A DNA stretch of 64,000 nucleotides, from NCBI RefSeq assembly GCF_937898475.1, contig NZ_CALEJS010000012.1:434001-498000 (forward strand), in the 5' to 3' direction. The DNA is from an uncultured Chitinophaga sp. (lineage in GTDB: Bacteria > Bacteroidota > Bacteroidia > Chitinophagales > Chitinophagaceae). The notes under the pieces were generated by a model that was not told the DNA's origin, did no database searches, and saw nothing but the letters and a program-made list of their open reading frames with translations. Below, one piece after another: positions 45,229 through 53,216 of the stretch. Made by a program: the position numbers and the translations under genes. How positions within the stretch are numbered: position 1 is the stretch's first letter; every line of letters starts with the position of its first letter.

Positions 45229-45251
45229 CAGCTATAACTAACCCGACTTGT

Positions 45252-46121
45252 ATGTTGCAATTATCCAATGAACGTTTAAGTATCACCATCGCTGAGAAAG
45301 GAGCGGAGCTGCAAAGCCTTACCCGTAAAGACCTCCAGCTGGAATACCTCTGGAGCGGCGATGCGGCCTTCTGGGGAAAAAAAAGCCCGGTACTGTTCCC
45401 GGTGGTGGGCGGTTTGAAGAATAACAGCTACACTTATGACGGAACGGCCTATACACTGGGCAGGCACGGATTTGCCCGCGACATGGTATTTACCGTGGCA
45501 GAACAAACGGCCAATAGCATCCGTTTCCTGCTTACAGACAATGCAGATACAAAGAAAGTATACCCTTTTCCTTTTCATTTCGAAGTAGCGTATACGCTGG
45601 ATGATAACCGGCTCACCGTTACCTATCGCGTGCGTAATACCGGCAATGAGGATATGTTCTTTTCGGTAGGCGGCCACCCGGCATTCCGCGTACCCCTGGC
45701 AGCCGGCACCAGCTATGCCGATTACTACCTGCAGTTTAACCGGGAGGAAACAGCCGGTAAATGGCCATTATCCGCCGAAGGATTGATTGAACGCAGCACA
45801 CAGCCACTGCTGGATCATACACAACGCCTGCCCCTGAAAAAGGACCTGTTTTATGCCGATGCGCTGGTGCTGAAACACCTTGCCTCTGATGCGGTAACAT
45901 TGAAAAGCGACGCCACCCCGCATGGGCTTGAGTTTCATTTTTCAGGCTTTCCCTACCTGGGTATCTGGGCCGCAAAGGACGCTGATTTTGTATGCATAGA
46001 GCCCTGGTGCGGTATAGCAGATCATGTAGACGCCAGCGGACAGCTGACAGAAAAGGAAGGGATCAACCAGTTACAGGCAGGCGGCCTGTTTGAAAGAAGC
46101 TGGCAGGTAGTGTTGTTCTGA
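45252..46121 (+). CDS. Aldose 1-epimerase family protein (LacX/YeaD-like)
   Basis: A 289-residue cytoplasmic mutarotase-fold protein. It has LSNERLSITIAEKGAELQSL, YLWSGDAAFWGKKSPVLFPVVGGL, YTLGRHGFARD (His), FSVGGHPAFRVPL (His) and CIEPWCGIAD (Glu), the conserved sites of the LacX-like branch. It interconverts sugar anomers, or binds a phosphosugar, and would feed products of the GH30 locus into metabolism. The ATG at 45252 is chosen; the frame reaches back into the GH30 gene but that part is antigenically unrelated filler of its last codons in another frame. Confidence 0.85.
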   Translation: MLQLSNERLSITIAEKGAELQSLTRKDLQLEYLWSGDAAFWGKKSPVLFPVVGGLKNNSYTYDGTAYTLGRHGFARDMVFTVAEQTANSIRFLLTDNADTKKVYPFPFHFEVAYTLDDNRLTVTYRVRNTGNEDMFFSVGGHPAFRVPLAAGTSYADYYLQFNREETAGKWPLSAEGLIERSTQPLLDHTQRLPLKKDLFYADALVLKHLASDAVTLKSDATPHGLEFHFSGFPYLGIWAAKDADFVCIEPWCGIADHVDASGQLTEKEGINQLQAGGLFERSWQVVLF

Positions 46122-46201
46122 TACGGCCTGTTGGCATGGCATCATTTTAGCGGCACTGATACTGTGGAAACAACATTCTTAACCGCTTAAATGTATATGT
46201 T

Positions 46202-46414
46202 ATGCCAGTGAGAGACAGGTCTATAGGCAATAAGGGTCTGGAGCAGGGCGGCCCCAATATGGGTAACGACTACAGCAGGAACCTGAGCCGTAAAGCGAAA
46301 GGAGTAGATACCTCCGATATTATTGTTAAGAACAAAAAGAAAACGGGTACCCGTTCGCAGCAAACGACTGCGGCAAAAAAGACGGCAGCAGCAAGGCAGG
46401 GCCGGGCTAAATAG
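46202..46414 (+). CDS. Small basic protein of unknown function
   Basis: A 70-residue, Lys/Arg-rich soluble protein with no membrane segment or signal. The N-terminal half (MPVRDRSIGNKGLEQGGPNMG, DYSRNLSRKAKGVDTSDI) is ordered-looking, and the C-terminal half is a low-complexity K/T/A/R tail. The composition would suit nucleic-acid binding, but nothing proves it. It has its own terminator 22 nt after the stop, which supports a real gene. Confidence 0.6.
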   Translation: MPVRDRSIGNKGLEQGGPNMGNDYSRNLSRKAKGVDTSDIIVKNKKKTGTRSQQTTAAKKTAAARQGRAK

Positions 46415-46435
46415 GGCCAGGTACTGTAAAATAAG

Positions 46436-46464
46436 GAAGAGGGTGGCATCCACCCTCTTCTTTG
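46436..46464 (+). terminator. Intrinsic terminator, 11-bp perfect stem
   Basis: GAAGAGGGTGG (46436-46446) and CCACCCTCTTC (46450-46460) with loop CAT. The tail is TTTGC, a short T run. Confidence 0.8.
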
Positions 46465-46472
46465 CTTCGGAG

Positions 46473-46537
46473 ATGTTATGTAGATGTTATGTACATGTTA
46501 TGTAGATGTTATGTATCTTAAGAAGTACATAACATCT
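46473..46537. repeat. Four 11-bp tandem units with an inverted copy
   Basis: ATGTTATGTAG occurs at 46473, 46484 (last base C), 46495 and 46506 (last base T). A reverse-complement copy TACATAACATCT at 46526-46537 pairs with 46504-46515, a 12-bp stem around TCTTAAGAAG-type loop sequence. Confidence 0.8.
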
Positions 46538-46648
46538 CTATTTCATCCACGTAATAAGTACATCAGCTGGTGGATGTTTGCTGCAGCCGGCGTACAGCTT
46601 CCAGGCCATCCGTGCGGTTGTAGCCAACCCTGTGAGGAGCCTGCGCAC

Positions 46649-46746
46649 AGCGTAATTAATAATCATAATGAATAATTAATAATCAACGGTACTGGTGTCC
46701 TTTTAGACAATAGCCACCCTGATTATTAATTATTCAATATTCATTG
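46649..46746. repeat. AT-rich heptad inverted repeat
   Basis: A left arm of TAATTAATAATCAT-type units faces a right arm GATTATTAATTATTCA. The arms flank about 35 bp. It lies just past the 3' end of the GH51 gene. Confidence 0.55.
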
Positions 46747-46755
46747 GCATTCATC

Positions 46756-48300
46756 TCAGCGTAGCTGAAGCACAACAACTGAGTGCGGCGGCAGGCTCAC
46801 GCTGAGGTTGTTCCCATTCTTTTTTGCCCCGTTGAATTTCGTGATCTTAACGGTGTTGGGGGCTTCGAAAGTATTGATGTCCGTTACTTTGGCGGAGCTG
46901 AGCACTTGTCCTTCTACGTTGTTCCAGGGAAGGTTGCTGATCACCGCGGATACATTGATCGTTTTAGCCGCGTCCAGGTTGACCAGGGAAACGTGGATCA
47001 CGTTGTTGGAATCTACGGAGGCTGATGCATTTACAGCCGGTATCTGTTCGTTGCCCATGGTGTAAGCAGGACTGTTCAGCAGTATGGGCAGAAATTTGGC
47101 GTCCTGGTGTACCTTGAACAGGTCAAATACGTGGTAGGTGGGTGTGAGCAGCATCTTTTCCTTTTGGGTAAGAATGAGCGACTGCAATACGTTCACGGTT
47201 TGGGCGAGGTTGGCCAGGCGTACACGGTCGCAGTGATTGTTAAAGATGTTGAGGGTAGTAGCGGCCACCAGTGCATCGCGGAGGCTGTTCTGCTGGTAAA
47301 GGAAGCCGGGGTTGGTGCCAGGTTCCACATCGGTCCAGATGCCCCATTCATCCACGGCAAGGGCTACTTTCTTTTCCGGGTCATAATGGTCCATGATAGC
47401 GCTGTGACGGCTTACCAGTTCTTCCATATACAGGCATTTCTTCATGGTAGTGAAGTATTCCTGTTCGGTGAAGGAGGTTGCTGATCCTTTTTCGCGCCAG
47501 GTTTTGGGCACAGTATAGTAATGCAGTGAAAGGCCCCACATCATGTTCAGGGGGATGTTCTTCATGCAGGTCTCTGTCCATTTATAATCTGCGGTGTTAG
47601 GTCCGCAGGCGATCTTTTTCAGGGGTGCGCCCGGGTAGTTCTTGGCAAAGGCGGCGTAGCGTTTGTATTGGTCCGAATAGTAATCGGAGGTCATGTTGCC
47701 GCCGCATCCCCAGCTTTCGTTGCCTACGCCCCAGAAGTGCACATTCCAGGGTTCGGTGCGGCCGTTCTCTTTCCTGATTTTGGCCATCGGGCTTTCACCG
47801 TTAAAGTTGAGGTATTCGATCCATTTGGACATTTCCTCTACGGTGCCGCTGCCTACGTTGGCGCTGATGTATGGCTCGCAGTTGAGCAGGCTGCAAAGTT
47901 CCAGGAACTCGTGGGTACCAAAACTATTGTCTTCCGTTACCCCGCCCCAATTGGTGTTTACCATTTTAGGGCGTTGTTCGCGTGGTCCGATGCCGTCGCG
48001 CCAGTGGTATTCATCGGCAAAGCAGCCACCCGGCCAGCGAAGGTTGGGGATCTTTACTTTTTTCAATGCTTCGACCACGTCAAGGCGGATACGGTCTTTT
48101 TTCTGTACGGGCAGCTTTTCATCTACCCAGAAACCATCGTATATACACCTGCCCAGGTGTTCCGAAAAATGTCCATAGATATGCCGGCTGATGGTAAGTC
48201 CGGAGTTGTTCTGCTGGATAGTAAGCGTAGCGTCTGCGCTTTGTCCGGTGGCGTACAGGGTAGTACACAGCAAACCGATGGCGTAAATAAGTTTTTTCAT
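46756..48300 (-). CDS. GH51 alpha-L-arabinofuranosidase
   Basis: A 514-residue exported enzyme (signal peptide to about residue 20, YATGQS) that removes arabinofuranose side groups from arabinan or arabinoxylan. The acid/base Glu lies in HFWGVGNESWGCGG and the nucleophile Glu in VALAVDEWGIW. The N-terminal substrate loop ISRHIYGHFSEHLGRCIYDG and LRWPGGCFADEYHWRDGIGP are GH51 hallmarks, and a C-terminal beta-sandwich ends in SLPPHSVVVLQL. It is transcribed alone from a promoter at 48320-48350. Confidence 0.96.
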   Translation of the reverse strand: MKKLIYAIGLLCTTLYATGQSADATLTIQQNNSGLTISRHIYGHFSEHLGRCIYDGFWVDEKLPVQKKDRIRLDVVEALKKVKIPNLRWPGGCFADEYHWRDGIGPREQRPKMVNTNWGGVTEDNSFGTHEFLELCSLLNCEPYISANVGSGTVEEMSKWIEYLNFNGESPMAKIRKENGRTEPWNVHFWGVGNESWGCGGNMTSDYYSDQYKRYAAFAKNYPGAPLKKIACGPNTADYKWTETCMKNIPLNMMWGLSLHYYTVPKTWREKGSATSFTEQEYFTTMKKCLYMEELVSRHSAIMDHYDPEKKVALAVDEWGIWTDVEPGTNPGFLYQQNSLRDALVAATTLNIFNNHCDRVRLANLAQTVNVLQSLILTQKEKMLLTPTYHVFDLFKVHQDAKFLPILLNSPAYTMGNEQIPAVNASASVDSNNVIHVSLVNLDAAKTINVSAVISNLPWNNVEGQVLSSAKVTDINTFEAPNTVKITKFNGAKKNGNNLSVSLPPHSVVVLQLR

Positions 48301-48319
48301 TATAACGTGAATTATGGTC

Positions 48320-48350
48320 CTAAGGTAGGGCTTTATTATATAAATGTCAA
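48320..48350 (-). promoter_or_regulatory. -33/-7 promoter of the GH51 gene
   Basis: On the minus strand TTG at 48350-48348 is followed after 20 bp by TACCTTAG (48327-48320), one base off TAnnTTTG. The start codon is 20 nt downstream. Confidence 0.45.
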
Positions 48351-48460
48351 TTATACAATTAAAGCATTGCTGAAACTCGCCCGGAATGAGGAATTCCCGG
48401 GGATGGGAGAGGTGCGGATTGAACCGCCATATTTTGTAACTTTATATAAAATGATTATTT

Positions 48461-48937
48461 ATGGCACATCCTAACGTGGAATTGATCACTGCTTTGCGCG
48501 AAACTGCCCGCCGGTTAAAAAATGGAGCGCCTTATGCATGGGGAAACCATGGTACCTGCAATTGTGGTAACCTGCTGCAGGTGATCACCCGGTACAGTAA
48601 AGAAGAAATTTTATATTATGCCCACACGGGTATGGGAGAGTGGACGGAACTGGCGGAAGACTACTGCGTTGCGTCTAATGCTCCTGTAGGGCTTCTGATC
48701 TCGAGCCTGATGGAAAAAGGGCTGACGCCATCAGATATACACAACATTGAGTACCTGCAGGACCGCGAGGTGCTGGAACGCCTGCCGGGCGGTTTCAGGT
48801 GGTTGAAGCGTAACCAGCGGGAAGATGTGATCCTGTACATGGAAACTTTCGCTATGTTGCTGGAGGAGAGGTTGTTACAGATGATGAAGATTGAGTATGA
48901 TGAACTGCTTCCTGCTCAGGAGTTAACACTTTGTTAA
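48461..48937 (+). CDS. Conserved-looking protein of unknown function, Cys-rich motif
   Basis: A 158-residue soluble, mostly helical protein. A distinctive stretch AWGNHGTCNCGNLLQVIT near residue 27-44 has His, two Cys and Asn close together and could bind a metal or be redox-active. The C-terminal half has helical YMETFAMLLEERLLQMMKIE. I do not recognise the family. Normal codon use and a plausible upstream -7-like TAACTTTA (48437-48444) support a real gene. The last codons overlap the first of three GTTAAC sites. Confidence 0.65.
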   Translation: MAHPNVELITALRETARRLKNGAPYAWGNHGTCNCGNLLQVITRYSKEEILYYAHTGMGEWTELAEDYCVASNAPVGLLISSLMEKGLTPSDIHNIEYLQDREVLERLPGGFRWLKRNQREDVILYMETFAMLLEERLLQMMKIEYDELLPAQELTLC

Positions 48938-48950
48938 CATTTTGGTTAAC
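48922..48950. promoter_or_regulatory. Three helically spaced GTTAAC palindromes
   Basis: GTTAAC at 48922, 48933 and 48945 (11 and 12 bp apart), with a related ATTAAC at 48956, lie upstream of the FecR promoter. The spacing puts them on one DNA face. Confidence 0.4.
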
Positions 48951-48983
48951 CAGATATTAACGAGGTGTCAAAATGATTAGTGC

Positions 48984-48991
48984 TATTTTTG
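48984..48991 (+). promoter_or_regulatory. TATTTTTG, candidate -7 element of the FecR gene
   Basis: Exact TAnnTTTG match, 131 nt before the ATG at 49123, leaving a long 5' untranslated region that contains two TCTGATCA copies. Confidence 0.4.
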
Positions 48992-49122
48992 GAAAGGTCT
49001 TCTACAATGAGAACAGCTTTTCAATCTGATCATTGTATATCTGATCAAAATATAATTTTTTCCTCGAAGTGCTGTTCAATCTTTCTATTAACTTTATTCA
49101 TTAATTGGCACTAAAACAAGCA

Positions 49123-50283
49123 ATGGAATATACTCAGGAGCGTATTTATGAATTGTTGCTGCGCAAGAAAAAGGGTGGAATTGATAAACCGGATGATGAG
49201 TACCTGGAGCAGCTAATGGCGGAAAATGAAGATGTAAGCAGGTTATGGGACGATATCAGGCAGAACGATTTTGACGAAAAGGCCTGGTATGACATAGCGG
49301 ACAGTGAAACGGCCTGGAACGAGGTTGAGCACGAGCTGCTCAGACGGAAACGGGCGGTGAGGTATTTGTCCGTTAAAAAGTGGCTGGCCGCCGCCGCTGT
49401 ATCCGGGGTGATCGCCGCCGGCGCTTATTTCCTGCTGAACAAGGCAAGGGAATCATCACCTGCATCTCCTGTAACGGCAACCGCAGAAATGCCGGCAAAC
49501 GGGCTGCATCTGCAGATGGCCAACGGAAAGGTCATCCAGCTGCCCTATAACATGCCTGCCCAGGATATCAGTGCGGGTTCAGTAGCCCTGAACGCCGGCG
49601 CCAGAACCCTGCAGTATACCTCCAAAGGAAAAGATATCGGCGGCTATAATACCCTGGTGGTTCCTCCCAAAATGGATTACCGGGTAATATTGTCAGACGG
49701 TACGGAAGTCTGGCTGAATGCTACCTCCACATTGAAATTTCCTTTCTCTTTCCGCCAAAATACCCGTGAAGTGTACCTGGAAGGTGAAGGCTTCTTTAAA
49801 GTGGCAAAAAATGCGGATAAACCGTTCTTTGTCCGCACGCCTGAAACGGTAATAGAGGTACTGGGTACCGAATTTAATGTGAACACCTACAAGCGGGGCA
49901 TTACCAGTACCTCCCTGGTTACAGGCGCGGTTTCTGCCCGCTCCGGTTCTTCTACCATTGTTTTGAAACCAGGCCAGGAAGCGGTCTATACCGAGCGTTC
50001 AGGGTTTACCGTCCAACAGTTTGACAAGGATGCGGTCGTATCCTGGATGAATGGCATTTTCCAGTTTGATGATACCAGGCTGGCAGATCTCCAGCCCGTC
50101 ATAGAGCGTTGGTTTGGCATAGCGGTGGTCTTTGATGACCCGGCACTGGCCAATTCACCGTTTACGGGGATACTGGACAAACATCATGACCTGGCTTTCT
50201 TCCTGAAGAACCTGAAGAATACCGGTATTGGTATCGATTATTACTTCAGGGAAGAGACGCTGCATTTAAAATCCGCCCACTGA
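49123..50283 (+). CDS. FecR-family anti-sigma factor, orphan
   Basis: A 386-residue single-pass protein. The cytoplasmic N-terminal part (about 1-85) would bind an ECF sigma factor. One membrane helix lies at about 87-108 (KKWLAAAAVSGVIAAGAYFLL). The periplasmic FecR domain follows (VPPKMDYRVILSDGTEVWLNATSTLKFP, FFVRTPETVIEVLGTEFNVNTY), then a C-terminal STN-like DUF4974 region (GIFQFDDTRLADLQPVIERWFGI). FecR normally sits between a sigma gene and a SusC receptor, but neither neighbour is present here. The ATG at 49123 replaces an in-frame TTG at 49105. Confidence 0.9.
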   Translation: MEYTQERIYELLLRKKKGGIDKPDDEYLEQLMAENEDVSRLWDDIRQNDFDEKAWYDIADSETAWNEVEHELLRRKRAVRYLSVKKWLAAAAVSGVIAAGAYFLLNKARESSPASPVTATAEMPANGLHLQMANGKVIQLPYNMPAQDISAGSVALNAGARTLQYTSKGKDIGGYNTLVVPPKMDYRVILSDGTEVWLNATSTLKFPFSFRQNTREVYLEGEGFFKVAKNADKPFFVRTPETVIEVLGTEFNVNTYKRGITSTSLVTGAVSARSGSSTIVLKPGQEAVYTERSGFTVQQFDKDAVVSWMNGIFQFDDTRLADLQPVIERWFGIAVVFDDPALANSPFTGILDKHHDLAFFLKNLKNTGIGIDYYFREETLHLKSAH

Positions 50284-50306
50284 TATAATTTATCGACTCG
50301 ATATTA

Positions 50307-50347
50307 AAGGGTGAATGTGAAGTCAGGACGGCTTTGCATTCACCCTT
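50307..50347 (+). terminator. Terminator-like hairpin after FecR
   Basis: AAGGGTGAATG (50307-50317) and CATTCACCCTT (50337-50347) form a perfect 11-bp stem, 24 nt past the stop. It is followed by AATTCG, not a T run. Its presence right after FecR argues against a co-transcribed receptor. Confidence 0.65.
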
Positions 50348-50368
50348 AATTCGTAATTTAAGGGTATC

Positions 50369-50542
50369 ATGAGCGCTGTGAATGATGGCCCATACGTTTT
50401 CTACCAGGAGGATCATATCCTGGTAAAGCAAATTGTCGTCAAAAGCGGAAATCCATCGGTAACATCATCGGAATTCAGTCCTGCACAGAAGGAAGGAATA
50501 TTCAGGGTAGGGAAGGAGGGGAGGAAAGAACGGATGGTGTAA
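50369..50542 (+). pseudogene. 57-codon ORF, possible N-terminal remnant of a metallophosphoesterase-like gene
   Basis: An ATG at 50369 opens a 57-codon frame ending in TAA. Its start, NDGPYVFYQEDHILVKQI, resembles from memory the opening of Bacteroidota calcineurin-like phosphoesterases (DGPYVFY plus a KQI/KYI strand). It then decays into GIFRVGKEGRKERMV, and no metal-binding motif follows. It is either a truncated remnant or an unrelated small gene. A TACATTTG right after it (50549-50556) has no clear gene. Confidence 0.35.
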
Positions 50543-50764
50543 AATGATTACATTTGGTGCAACCTGTAATATGATGACCTATACCTTCTTCATTTACAAC
50601 AGCTGTAAAGTGCATGTTCTACATAACCCCTTTTAATCATCGCTTTTTAGGATAATATTTTCAGCTTGGTCCAGAAACATCATTAAATAAAATTCCTATC
50701 TCTTTGTTTGAATAAATGTCAAATAGACATATATTAGTGCTCAATAAACCCGTAATCACACGTT
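50543..50764. other. Gap upstream of the sodium/sugar symporter
   Basis: AT-rich with TACATTTG at 50549-50556 and a 21-codon frame at 50571, which I do not consider a gene. Promoter elements for the symporter are probably here but none is clear. Confidence 0.4.
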
Positions 50765-52462
50765 ATGAATAAACTGGTATTTATTGACTACGTTATTTTT
50801 ATTATCTATTTCCTGATAGTGGCCTCTTACGGATACTGGATCTACCGGCGTAAGAAAAAAGCCCGTACAGACACAAAAGACTTCTTCCTGGCAGAGGGGT
50901 CACTGACCTGGTGGGCCATTGGCGCTTCCCTGATCGCATCCAACATTTCGGCGGAGCAGTTCATCGGTATGAGCGGTAATGGCTTTTCAGTGGGCGTTGC
51001 AGTAGCCGCCTATGAATGGATCGCGGCCATCGCCCTTATCATCGTGGCAGTGTGGTTTATGCCGGTGTACCTGAAGAATAAGATCTTTACCATGCCGCAG
51101 TTCCTGAAAACCAGGTACAATGAGACGGTGAGCCTGATCATGGCGATCTTCTGGCTGTTCCTGTACATTTTCGTGAACCTCACTTCCATCCTTTTCCTCG
51201 GCGCCCTGGCTATCAACAGCCTGGTAGGCAATGGCAATTTCCACCTGATCATGATCGGCTTGTCGGTATTTGCGTTGCTGATTACCCTGGGCGGTATGAA
51301 GGTGATCGGTTATACCGATGTGATACAGGTGGCGGTATTGATCATTGGCGGCCTGGCCACCACCTACCTGGCCCTGAGCATGGTGAGCGAGCATTTCGGG
51401 TTGGGCGGCGATGTGCTGGCAGGCTTTAATGCCCTGATGAAGGATTCGCCGGACCATTTCAAAATGATCCTGGAAAAACCTTCGCAGGATGCACCGCAGG
51501 CACAGATCAATAAGTACCTGATGCTGCCTGGCATCACCATGTATTTCGCCGGTCAGTGGATCGTAAACCTGAACTACTGGGGTTGTAATCAATATATTAC
51601 GCAAAGGGCGCTGGGCGCTGATCTGCAGACCGCCCGCAATGGTATCCTGTTTGCCGGCCTCCTGAAACTGATGATGCCCGTGATCGTAATGCTGCCCGGT
51701 ATAGCCGCCTATGTGCTGTACAGGAACGGCGCTTTACAGCAGGAAATGGCCCCGGGCGGGCATTTTAACGCTGATAATGCCTATTCTGCCATACTGGGTT
51801 TTCTGCCTGCGGGGCTCAAAGGGCTTTCCCTGGCTGCATTAACAGCGGCCATTGTGGCCTCCCTGGCAGGTAAGGCAAACAGCATCTCCACCATCTTTAC
51901 ACTGGATATCTACAAAAAATATATCCGCAAAGATGCGGATGAGCAGCAACTGGTATGGGTGGGGCGTATTACCATTATAGCCGCCATGCTGCTGGCCATT
52001 CTCTTTACCTGGAACGACCTGCTTGGCATCGGAGGCGAGGGTGGCTTTACCTTTATCCAGAAATATACCGGCTTTATCAGCCCGGGCGTTTTTGCCATGT
52101 TCTTACTGGGCATGTTCTGGAAGCGTACCACCGGCGCTGCGGCGGTAGCGGGTGTGATCACCGGCTTCGTACTGTCTGTAGTGTTCAACAACTATGCCCC
52201 GCAATGGTTTGGAAATGAGACCTTACTATACACTGCCTTCCCGAATGGTAAAGGTAAATACGAGATACCTTTCCTGATCTGTATGGGCTGGTCTTTCTTC
52301 TTCACGGTATTGGTGATGGTGTTAATGAGCCTCCGCGGACCAAAAGTGAATCCCAAAGCTTTCGAGCTGGATAGCAAAATGTTCCGCCTGCAGCCTTCCA
52401 CCCTGGTGCTCATCGTTGTTACCTTGCTGATACTGAGCGCGCTGTATGTGCGTTTCTGGTAA
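50765..52462 (+). CDS. Sodium/sugar symporter (SSS family, SGLT-like)
   Basis: A 565-residue inner-membrane carrier with about 14 helices that uses the sodium gradient to take up a sugar. Family motifs: FFLAEGSLTWWAIGASLIASNISAEQFIGMSGNGF near residues 39-75, AYEWIAAIALI, GQWIVNLNYWGCNQYITQRALGA and AALTAAIVASLAGKANSISTIFTLDIYKKY. This is the vSGLT-type layout. The sugar is not known; the nearby arabinofuranosidase makes a pentose one option. It ends in a good terminator. Confidence 0.92.
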   Translation: MNKLVFIDYVIFIIYFLIVASYGYWIYRRKKKARTDTKDFFLAEGSLTWWAIGASLIASNISAEQFIGMSGNGFSVGVAVAAYEWIAAIALIIVAVWFMPVYLKNKIFTMPQFLKTRYNETVSLIMAIFWLFLYIFVNLTSILFLGALAINSLVGNGNFHLIMIGLSVFALLITLGGMKVIGYTDVIQVAVLIIGGLATTYLALSMVSEHFGLGGDVLAGFNALMKDSPDHFKMILEKPSQDAPQAQINKYLMLPGITMYFAGQWIVNLNYWGCNQYITQRALGADLQTARNGILFAGLLKLMMPVIVMLPGIAAYVLYRNGALQQEMAPGGHFNADNAYSAILGFLPAGLKGLSLAALTAAIVASLAGKANSISTIFTLDIYKKYIRKDADEQQLVWVGRITIIAAMLLAILFTWNDLLGIGGEGGFTFIQKYTGFISPGVFAMFLLGMFWKRTTGAAAVAGVITGFVLSVVFNNYAPQWFGNETLLYTAFPNGKGKYEIPFLICMGWSFFFTVLVMVLMSLRGPKVNPKAFELDSKMFRLQPSTLVLIVVTLLILSALYVRFW

Positions 52463-52505
52463 GAATGACACACTCACGGTAGCCCACAAACGAATAAATA
52501 AAAAA

Positions 52506-52533
52506 AGGCGGTAGGAATACCGCCTAATTTTTT
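52506..52533 (+). terminator. Intrinsic terminator after the symporter
   Basis: AGGCGGTA (52506-52513), loop GGAA, TACCGCCT (52518-52525), then AATTTTTT. Confidence 0.85.
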
Positions 52534-52626
52534 AACCATATCCTATGAAAAACCTATTACAAAAATAGTCGCCGGCAGTTACCGGGCACAGATCATTTGG
52601 TGAAGACACTATTTTGTCTAGTGAAC

Positions 52627-52649
52627 GTTAAGAAAATGGCATTCTTAAC
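52627..52649. promoter_or_regulatory. 8-bp inverted repeat, possible MarR operator
   Basis: GTTAAGAA and TTCTTAAC flank AATGGCA, about 115 bp upstream of the MarR start. MarR proteins often bind such dyads in their own control region. Confidence 0.4.
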
Positions 52650-52749
52650 CAGCATTTAACGATTTTGCGCCGGGCTAACGAGAAAAAACCTACGAAGGGG
52701 GTCCAAAGCTCCCTCCGGGCTAATCCGTTACAACGTCTGTTGTTTTTGT

Positions 52750-52757
52750 TACCTTTG
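52750..52757 (+). promoter_or_regulatory. TACCTTTG, -7 element of the MarR gene
   Basis: Exact TAnnTTTG. The ATG at 52764 is 6 nt further, so the message has almost no leader. It shows that the longer frame from 52665 is not the true gene start. Confidence 0.6.
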
Positions 52758-52763
52758 GGGTGT

Positions 52764-53216
52764 ATGAAAATAGAAGAAGCCATCAAACAGGGTAGATTCG
52801 GCAGCAATTTTCATAAGGCCGTGGTAAATCTGATCTACACCAGCAACTGGTTACGGGATGCACATACCGAGATATTCAAACGATACGGCATATTATCGCA
52901 GCATTTCAACGCATTGCGCATTATAAAAGGCCGGCATCCTAAACCGGTTTCAGCCGGTGAGATCAAGGACGTGTTGCTGGATAAGGCCAGCGACGTTACC
53001 CGCCTGCTCGACAAACTAGTAAAACAGGGATATGTAAAACGGCAGCTTTGCGAGTTCAATCGCCGTAAAATGGACATCACCATCACACCAAAAGGATTAC
53101 AGCTACTGGAAGAACTGGAGGCGCCCCTGTCTGCCTTTTATCAGGACCTGAGTACGCGTTTAAGCGCCGAAGATGCGCTGGCACTGAGCGACCTGCTGGA
53201 TAAGGTCCGCAGGTAA
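52764..53216 (+). CDS. MarR-family transcriptional regulator
   Basis: A 150-residue winged-helix regulator. The helix-turn-helix is in PVSAGEIKDVLLDKASDVTRLLDKLVKQGYV (about residues 59-89). The wing is RKMDITITPKGLQLLEEL. N- and C-terminal helices form the dimer interface (FHKAVVNLIYTSNWLRDAHTEIFKRYGIL). The ligand is unknown. It lies upstream of the cation antiporter in the same direction and may control it or itself. Confidence 0.92.
   Translation: MKIEEAIKQGRFGSNFHKAVVNLIYTSNWLRDAHTEIFKRYGILSQHFNALRIIKGRHPKPVSAGEIKDVLLDKASDVTRLLDKLVKQGYVKRQLCEFNRRKMDITITPKGLQLLEELEAPLSAFYQDLSTRLSAEDALALSDLLDKVRR

Larger units (their letters stand above)
46415..46755. other. 341-bp gap with terminator and two repeat families; no gene seen
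   Basis: The gap holds a terminator (46436-46464), four 11-bp tandem units with an inverted copy (46473-46537), and an AT-rich heptad inverted repeat (46649-46746). It separates convergent genes. Confidence 0.65.
52534..52763. other. Gap before the MarR gene
   Basis: It holds the inverted repeat at 52627-52649 and the -7 element at 52750-52757. I see no coding frame in it. Confidence 0.4.

Noticed and set aside
49008..49115. 35-codon frame in the FecR leader
   Set aside because: No recognisable features; it overlaps the sequence just before the FecR start and is probably chance.
52665..52763. N-terminal extension of the MarR protein
   Set aside because: An exact -7 promoter element lies inside it, directly before the ATG at 52764.
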